This document shows positions 57,740-64,000 of a stretch of 64,000 nucleotides of DNA, piece after piece. The stretch covers positions 251,722,484 to 251,786,483 of the forward strand of contig CP136064.1 in assembly GCA_032622095.1 (NCBI GenBank), read 5' to 3'. The stretch is from Siphonodentalium dalli (lineage: Eukaryota > Mollusca > Scaphopoda > Gadilida > Siphonodentaliidae). The first letter of the stretch is position 1. Each line of letters begins with the position of its first letter. The notes under the pieces were generated by a model. It was given only the letters and a program-made list of their open reading frames with translations. It searched no databases and was not told the origin of the DNA. A program made the translations under genes and the position numbers.

Positions 57740-58255
57740 ATTTACCCTTGAATCAGAATCAGACCAAACACAAGTTTTGCATAATTCCAGATTAGCATCA
57801 AGCCTTCCCAGAGTTGGAAATTTTCAAATCTGACACCCCCACTTTGGTTGGAAAATTTTCAACTGATGACAATTCCAATGACAATGTTGACCAAATGTAT
57901 GACAATATTGTTTTCTTAAATTAACTAGCAGTTTTTGACTGGCCACGGGTGAAGGACCAGGACACAAGCTTTCCAAGTGTTGGAAATTTCCAACCTGTCA
58001 CTCCCCCCCCCCTAAGGTTGAAAATTTTTAAACTGATGACAATTTCAGTCAAACAATTTGACAAGAAATAGGAAATATTGGTCCAAAAACAATTAATTCC
58101 GCCAATATATTGTTCGAAAATCAAACTACAAGAACATTTTCAACCTATTGTTGGTGTGAAATTTCCAACTAATGTTTTGGCAGATATGAAATTCCCGATG
58201 AACTGTTGAAAATTTTGACCAAAGTGGGGGAGAGACACCCCCCCCCCCCCGTCGC
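57740..58255. repeat. Degenerate repeat R4 (GTTGGAAATTTCCAAC-rich)
   Basis: Two related halves (AGAGTTGGAAATTTTCAAATC..., AGTGTTGGAAATTTCCAAC...) each continue with CTGATGACAATTTCA-like text. Similar text is at 50880-51190. Ends are unclear, and C runs near 58005 and 58237 interrupt it. Confidence 0.45.
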
Positions 58256-58268
58256 AACGTCTCTGTTG

Positions 58269-58571
58269 TGAAGGGGATCACTCTCGTCTAGAAAAGTGCT
58301 AAAGGGTACACAGGGTTTGAAAATGTACTGAATGGTACCCAGGGTTTGCTATTGACACTAACGAATTTAACTGAACTGTACCTGAAGTCTAGCGCGCATC
58401 AAGTAGTTTGTTTTCAGTAAATTCAGTTCATTTTAATTTTCATTGGAACGTAAACAATTATTCTCTAACAGAATTCATGGAGACGCGAAAACTAAACGTA
58501 ATTTAGAATTAAATTTCAAAACCTGCGTACCCTACAGCACATTGTTTTTGGTTAGAGTGACCCCTTCAGTA
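58269..58571. mobile_element. TIR element, CTGAAGGGGTCACTCT type
   Basis: Left GAAGGGGATCACTCTCG...AAAGTGCTAAAGGGTAC and right GTACCCTACAGCAC...AGAGTGACCCCTTCAG are inverted repeats of about 45 bp with several differences. The 12821-12909 palindrome and a fragment at 14030-14075 belong to the same family. Non-coding. Confidence 0.65.
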
Positions 58572-58611
58572 ATAGTATGCCCATTCCATTAATCGATCAA
58601 TGTTTTGTGAT

Positions 58612-58816
58612 ATGTGTGTTACGACCCGGGAAATCTTCCGATGGGCGTGGTGTGGTACATTTCACTGGGGTGTGTGTTAAGATTGGTTAATTTGATCAGC
58701 CATTGAAATCACTGTTAGATTAGCCGTAAGTGTGCGGATTTTCCCCACCATTAAACTTGTAATGTCGCGATACGGCCTTAGCTGCTGAAAGCGACATTAA
58801 ACCTCAAATAAATCAA
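58612..58816 (+). mobile_element. SINE, 5'-truncated copy
   Basis: ATCAGCCATTGAAATCACTG, GCTGCTGAAAGCGACATTAA and AAATAAATCAATC match the 3' part of the SINE at 16232-16529. The tRNA-like head is not preserved. Confidence 0.75.
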
Positions 58817-58923
58817 TCGAGGTGGACATTGAGGATTGTCTCCCCGTCGTACCACTGCGGCCTCGGCCTCGCCTCGGGGGACAATGTGTTACACGAGGGG
58901 ACAATCCACAATGTCCACCTCTA
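58817..58923. repeat. Small foldback at the SINE tail
   Basis: Arms GAGGTGGACATTGAGGATTG and CAATCCACAATGTCCACCTC flank a GC-rich GCGGCCTCGGCCTCGCC loop. The left arm starts exactly at the end of the SINE tail, so it may have inserted there. Confidence 0.65.
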
Positions 58924-59990
58924 AATTGGTTGAAATTGAAAATTTATCATGTTTCAGTTCCACCTAAATCTAGTTACCTAATTGGCAGAAATACATTACA
59001 GCAGTACTACTTAGTTTTATTAATTTGAACTCTCATTTTATTGACGATTTTGGATCAACATCATAAAATGAAATTTGTTTATGACGGTGTTATCCAAGCT
59101 CAGGCCTCAACACTATATAACACCAAGTACAAATGTAAGTAGGCTAAAGCCTTACGTTTCCCTTGATGGGATATTAATGTTGTACTGTAGGATGGGTGCT
59201 GATAAGAGGACATCTTCCTTTCTGGTCCAGGAGTAATCATGACTCTGATGTCAATAAAACGGCTTCCTAAGAACATCATCAGTCCTATTAATAGTCATGT
59301 ATTATAGCAACCAAATAGTTAAACAACTAGAGTATCTTATAATGGGCAGTGAATACGCGGTACTCGCCAATCTCCAATTTGGTCGCTCTCAATTTCAGCA
59401 AAGACCCCAGGTACTACGAACGTTGGGCCTCACTTACTATAAACCACTTTCACTATGGACTATTAGACACCTTTCGCAAGATGAAATACTACTGAAATGA
59501 ATTACGGATAACTAATAATACGTGTAGTAATGTTTCGGACAGTCCAGAAACCGTTTCGCAGAATTGACTATTACGGGTCCGTGTGTGACTAAATAGTGAC
59601 ATTCAAACGCCTTGTCGTTCGCCGTAAGGTTGTATGGTTCTGTCGGCCGTGACTGTTTGTTTTACTTAATAGCGTTGTACCAGGTCATCGTCGGTAGACT
59701 CGATGCTTGTGTGCAAAGCTCGGCTTCTCGAAACCGAAATCTGAACTAAGGAAATGGCAAAACGAACAACAACAATTATAGTGACGTAATACCATATATT
59801 CATAATTCTTATCAGTATAGTAGTCCATTATGCGACAGATATCCATGCAGTATCTTTGGGGAATACGACTGACAAAAGATAGAAACACGCAAACGCGTAT
59901 TCAATACTGCCATGTCCCCCTATGCGTTGCCATCACGAACAAAAACAGTGCGCACACATCGTGGCGTACGGTGAAACACCATAGCGATTA
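58924..59990. other. No gene; rearranged R6 pieces
   Basis: 59515-59590 matches part of R6 in inverted orientation and 59795-59845 another part in direct orientation. The rest is unrecognised. Confidence 0.4.
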
Positions 59991-60166
59991 ATGACTGGAG
60001 CTTCCTGAATTTTTCCGAAAACCTTGTGCCAATGCATTCTCTTATATATACGAGTCTCCCATAGGGAGCCTATAGTATATATAAGAGAATGCATTGGCCT
60101 AACAATACTTACCTTAATCTTGTAAGCCAGTGGTTCTCTTATATATGCGAGGATCCCTATGGCAGA
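59991..60166. mobile_element. TTAA-type MITE, CATGACTGG type, decayed
   Basis: ATGACTGGAGCTTCCTGA, then core hairpins (GCCAATGCATTCTCTTATAT and complements). The CCCTTTC start and the right terminus are gone. Confidence 0.7.
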
Positions 60167-60245
60167 ATCACGTGACCTGTGACGTTAGAGTTACAATCAC
60201 CCACACTCGCACAATCACTGGAAGCGGAATCTCTCTAACACACGC

Positions 60246-60342
60246 CTCTGCTGGGGAAAATTACTAAAATACCAATGTCGACTATACCCGTTACAGGTAT
60301 ATAGTCTATAATGATATTTTAATAATTTTCCACAGGGGCCTG
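60246..60342. repeat. Small foldback
   Basis: Arms CTGCTGGGGAAAATTACTAA and TTAATAATTTTCCACAGG, with ACTATACC/GGTATATAGT inside, over about 97 bp. Confidence 0.6.
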
Positions 60343-61082
60343 CGCTCTCTAATAGTATGTTTAAATCGGTAGCATCACATAATATGGATTATCCACGTGG
60401 TTGTAATAAGTAAGGGTGTACATGAATGTGGCGATTTTGTGTCAGTATATACGTACTTATGTACGGGATTCCGTATAGCTATACCAGAGCTGTCTTCGTG
60501 CCGATCCCGTGCCAAGATTATTATTCATTATGATACCTCGCTTATACGTGGGATGCCTTATATACGTCTGGTTGAACGGTAAATCATATTATCTACAGCG
60601 GGAACATTTGTCAGCCGTACTTGCATGAGTTGCCCCTCGTGACCTGGGATATCATCATTCGGGATCGGGGGAGATATTGCTGCCTCAATCGGGCGACAAA
60701 TCTATGTGTCTCACTCAAGCTCCGACGGCAACCTTATAAGGTATATATATATACACACGTGCTGTTGAACTCGGTGGTAAATGTGCGTGGGTGTCTATAT
60801 ATACGGTCTGGGCATGATTTAGTATTGCATGGGCTGTCTGAGAGGGCAGAGTAACAATTGTCACGTGACGTTATGATGGTATTTAAAAATGGGTATCCTG
60901 ATTTAATCGGAAATAGAATTAGCCGGAGCCAACTACCCACTACTATACATACCTCTTAAATGGTTTCAGTTACTAAATAACGGAGATATCCAGAAATAAA
61001 AACAACTAAAACAAACACATTTTTGTTAAATTCATCTCACCTCGCGAGTACCGAAGTAGTTTTTATAAAGAAATGTTTTTTT
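60343..61082. other. No recognised feature
   Basis: Frames of 60-77 codons without motifs. A short TATATATATACAC run is near 60741. Confidence 0.4.
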
Positions 61083-61086
61083 TTAA

Positions 61087-61634
61087 CCCTTTCATGGCGG
61101 GAGCTGCGCTGGCCAACATTAAAGACCCTGTGCCAATGCATTCTCTTATTACATGCGAGTCGACCGTAGGTAGCCTCGCACATATAAGAGAATGCATTGG
61201 CCCAACAATTTTGCTTACATTCTTTAACAATCTTTATCATTTTTTCTTACATTCTTTAACAATTTTTATCATTTTTGTTTATAATTTGTTCTTACATTCT
61301 ATAACAATTTTTATTTTTTTTTTCATTTTTTCATTTTCTCTTACATTCTTAAACAATGTTATCATTTATTTTATCATTTTTCGTACATTCTATCATTTTT
61401 TTCTTACATTCTTTAACAATTTTTATCATTTTTTATCATTATTTCTTACATTCTTTAACAATTTTTTATCATTTTTTTCTTACACTTTTAACAATTATAA
61501 AAAATAATATAAAACTTATAAGGCCAGTGCATTCTCCTATATGTGCGATGCGACTTGTGGCGACTCGCGTATATAAGAGAATGCATTGGCACAGGGTTTT
61601 CGCAAACATTCAGGAAGCTCCCGTCATGAAAGGG
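61087..61634. mobile_element. TTAA MITE, CCCTTTCATGGCGGG type, with expanded centre
   Basis: TTAA at 61083-61086 and 61635-61638. Termini CCCTTTCATGGCGGGAGC and GCTCCCGTCATGAAAGGG. Core hairpins lie near both ends. The spacer is a tandem array (about 61210-61500) of units near CTTACATTCTTTAACAATTT. The other copies carry only one such unit, in the opposite orientation. Confidence 0.85.
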
Positions 61635-61638
61635 TTAA

Positions 61639-62751
61639 AGCGCGTACCCCAAACCTCCACAAGAACACCCCACAAAATAGGTGAGTTTTACATATTTACG
61701 ACCAAATTTGATCACTTGTTGCGTTTAAACTATTTCAGACAAAAAAAAAACAAACAAAAAAGACACATCTCAGTTATTTACTAAAAAAAAGTGCGTTCTA
61801 TGTCGGGTTATCCCCTTTGCGATTAAATCATTATGCTCATTTTGAAATATAATCAACACATCGGGTGGCACGTGTGATACCGATTGTACACAAATCGCTA
61901 TCTTTTAATCGTTAATCTCAAATAAGTACCTTTCGATATTCAACCGTGTGCATGGCGTATTAGGTGGAGAGGGTGATGTTGCACCAAACTCGAACTCAAC
62001 AATTCAGATCGCGTGGTGCTCATCGGAAGTTGAATACTAAATGTTGCTTACATAATTCTTCATGTCATTTTTTGAACGATAAAGTATCTTTGGTGTGCAC
62101 GATGTGTGAGGTATATCTATGTTAATACACGATGTAATGAAACAGTGAACATAGAGCACGATACTATATATGCACATACATGTATGTAAACAAATAAGTA
62201 TATGTGCACTGTACGCGTATGGTGTGTGAGAATTGTAACGCTCCGTAAATGTTCGAGTTGTTGGTTAACTCAACTCAGCAACAAAGCAAAGAATTGTCAT
62301 GTTATTGTTGTTCACATTTCAAGTTGAATGGCGACGTAAATCTAATAAGAATTCCTCGTAAATGTCATCATATTATAGGAATCTCAGAAGCAACCGCTTT
62401 ATATATGTGTTACCTCGGAATGGAAACTTATTATGCCTTTGTAATATTCATACATGTCTACAATGGACCTTTCCACAGCTGTCAATCAAATCATTATTAG
62501 CTGATAATTTCTGCTAATTTGCTGCAATGAAATTATGTTTTCACCCTAAGTTTGATGTCCGCGCATAGTTTCACTGCCTAAATTTATATTTAAATTTAAA
62601 TTGCCGATTTAAAAAAAAAAATTGTCGTCCAATCATAATGTAATGAAATTTATATTTGCGCCACGACTTTGAAAATCTATCCATGTTTTTCATTTTCCAT
62701 GATATTTGTCATAATTTTCACAATTAAAGGCATAAAGTCAATCGCTGTTGA
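61639..62751. other. No recognised feature
   Basis: AT-rich sequence. An 83-codon frame at 62249-62500 has no known motif. Confidence 0.4.
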
Positions 62752-62846
62752 ACAAATTAACTATTTCTGGATTTTCTGTAGACGCTTTGTCTCCTAGCAA
62801 CCGTAAGCTCCTCCCACTATACTGAATGTGTGTGGAAACCTCCATT
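62752..62846 (-). repeat. Dispersed repeat R5, copy 2
   Basis: Inverted relative to 15431-15518 (complement carries GGAGGTTTCCACACACATTC, GTGGGAGGAGCTTACGG, TTGCTAGGAGACAA). Confidence 0.7.
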
Positions 62847-63487
62847 CCCTTCTATTGAACGCGTTTGTCTCAAATGTTGTTTTGTTAATTGTGTTGATAA
62901 CTGTGTTATTGCCTAATATTGTTATATATATGTAAATACAAAGAGAAATATTCTTGATTGTATGTATACATAGTGAATTAAATTTGTCATCATAATTTTT
63001 GAAGAATATCAATTAGTCGTCTTGTTCCCTGTCAATGAATTTCAGGAAATATCTCTTGCGTGCACCCCGACCCGGGGCACAGGGTGTCTCGTATAACAGA
63101 CAGGCATCGAATTCATATCATTGCCGCCGGGTGAAAATAGTCCTTTCCACAGCTGCATGCCAATAAATTAATATTATAAAGTTATTATACAATGTTGTGT
63201 ACAGTATGTGTTTTTCTTGTTCAGCGTGCCTCGTCAAATATGACTTTTCACCACAACCTGGACGAGTTTTGGTATTTGTCGGCACTTAATTATCTATATA
63301 AAAGCCTGTAATGACGGCATGAAAGCATGATTTGGAATAGTAAACACGGAAGTGAAAAAATATAAATCAATGCTGAAGTGAAACGTCTGCTAAATCCACC
63401 AGAGTACTGCGCTCACATCACAATTTCACCGATTCATTCGGAAATATAGAGTTAGTTCGTGACGTCACCGAGTCCCGATAAAAAAAA
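62847..63487. other. No recognised feature
   Basis: AT-rich sequence; a CACCCCGACCCGGGGCACAG word near 63063 is the only local structure. Confidence 0.4.
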
Positions 63488-63537
63488 AGTCATATTGGAT
63501 TGAGTCCAATGTGACTCTGGGAGTCCAATATGACTTT
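63488..63537. repeat. Short palindrome
   Basis: AAAGTCATATTGGA and TCCAATATGACTTT enclose a second, imperfect AGTCCAATGTGACT copy. Confidence 0.7.
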
Positions 63538-63687
63538 CCCCCGGATTATCATGTGACGGATTTTGCCCAATCAGAAATAGTGTTAGTTAAGGGATGGATA
63601 ATAATAGCAGATATTTACTGCCCCTCAGTGATTGAGCCCGTCGCTTTCTGCATTGAACGAATATTTAGCAGAAACCACCCATACTTA

Positions 63688-63919
63688 CAGTAATGCTCCA
63701 AGTAATCGACTTCTTAACCACAACATAATTATGGGTAACTTTTCAGGATTTAGTCGGAAATATGGCTTGTTGCCATTCATAGGAAAGCTCTCATCTCATA
63801 TTTACGACTAAATCGAGAGCTTTCCGATGAATGGCAACAAGCCATATTTCCGACTAAATCCTGAAAAGTTACCCATAATTCTGCTGCGGTTAAGAAGTCG
63901 ATTACTTAGCGCATTACTG
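63688..63919. mobile_element. TA-flanked palindromic MITE (mariner/Tc1-like), copy 4
   Basis: Ends CAGTAATGCTCCAAGTAATC and GATTACTTAGCGCATTACTG between TA dinucleotides. The core has GGAAAGCTCT...AGAGCTTTCC with an extra ATATTTACGACTAAATCG piece copied from the arm. Confidence 0.85.
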
Positions 63920-64000
63920 TACTCTCTACATGCAGTTTTGATGTTAAAATTACATTATCTCTAAGTTTCCAAAATAGTTGAAAATGCATTTGGGTCTTGA

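Overview
The window is animal nuclear DNA that is AT-rich, gene-poor and full of mobile elements. There is no operon structure, rRNA, CRISPR array or plausible bacterial gene. Three things point to a spiralian, most likely a mollusc: a tRNA-derived SINE whose 3' part ends in GCGACATTAAAC plus a TCAA-rich tail, tandem units containing GGGCCGTAACTC, and CR1/Jockey-like LINEs of a type I associate with molluscs. The species cannot be fixed from sequence alone.

The one intact, convincing host gene is a single-exon 514-residue major facilitator transporter of the SLC46 (proton-coupled folate transporter-like) family at 52793-54337, plus strand. Everything else I can name is repeat-derived.

Layout: 0-1.1 kb holds a LINE 3' coding end split by a GC-rich foldback element. 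1.6-3.05 kb holds a dispersed repeat interrupted by a 5'-truncated LINE. 3.5-5.3 kb holds two TTAA-flanked MITEs. 6.0-9.7 kb holds a nearly full-length but broken LINE on the minus strand (ORF1 plus endonuclease/reverse transcriptase). 10.5-13 kb holds three foldback elements. 16.2 kb has a SINE. 18-19.3 kb has tandem repeats inside a second copy of the 1.8-3.05 kb repeat. 19.8-24.5 kb holds three TTAA MITEs, one nested inside another TIR element. 25.4-28.6 kb holds a double-hairpin element, a LINE remnant and a ~170-bp tandem repeat. 29.2-34.3 kb carries two CCATGG-rich minisatellites. 37-41 kb holds several TIR elements. 42.7-44.6 kb is another LINE. 44.6-47.9 kb has Helitron-like units, two of them exactly head to tail. 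51.5-54.3 kb has repeats followed by the SLC46 gene. 54.9-64 kb again holds many MITEs and foldbacks.

The dominant theme is inverted-repeat DNA. There are at least ten TTAA MITE copies with three kinds of termini, four TA-flanked palindromic MITEs, four loci of a double-hairpin element, and a possibly undescribed foldback type at 484-959 and 12182-12743. Several insertions can be resolved to the base through target-site duplications, interrupted reading frames or an uninterrupted related copy. Relative order of events can therefore be read directly. The genes do not form a pathway; the transporter stands alone among repeats.
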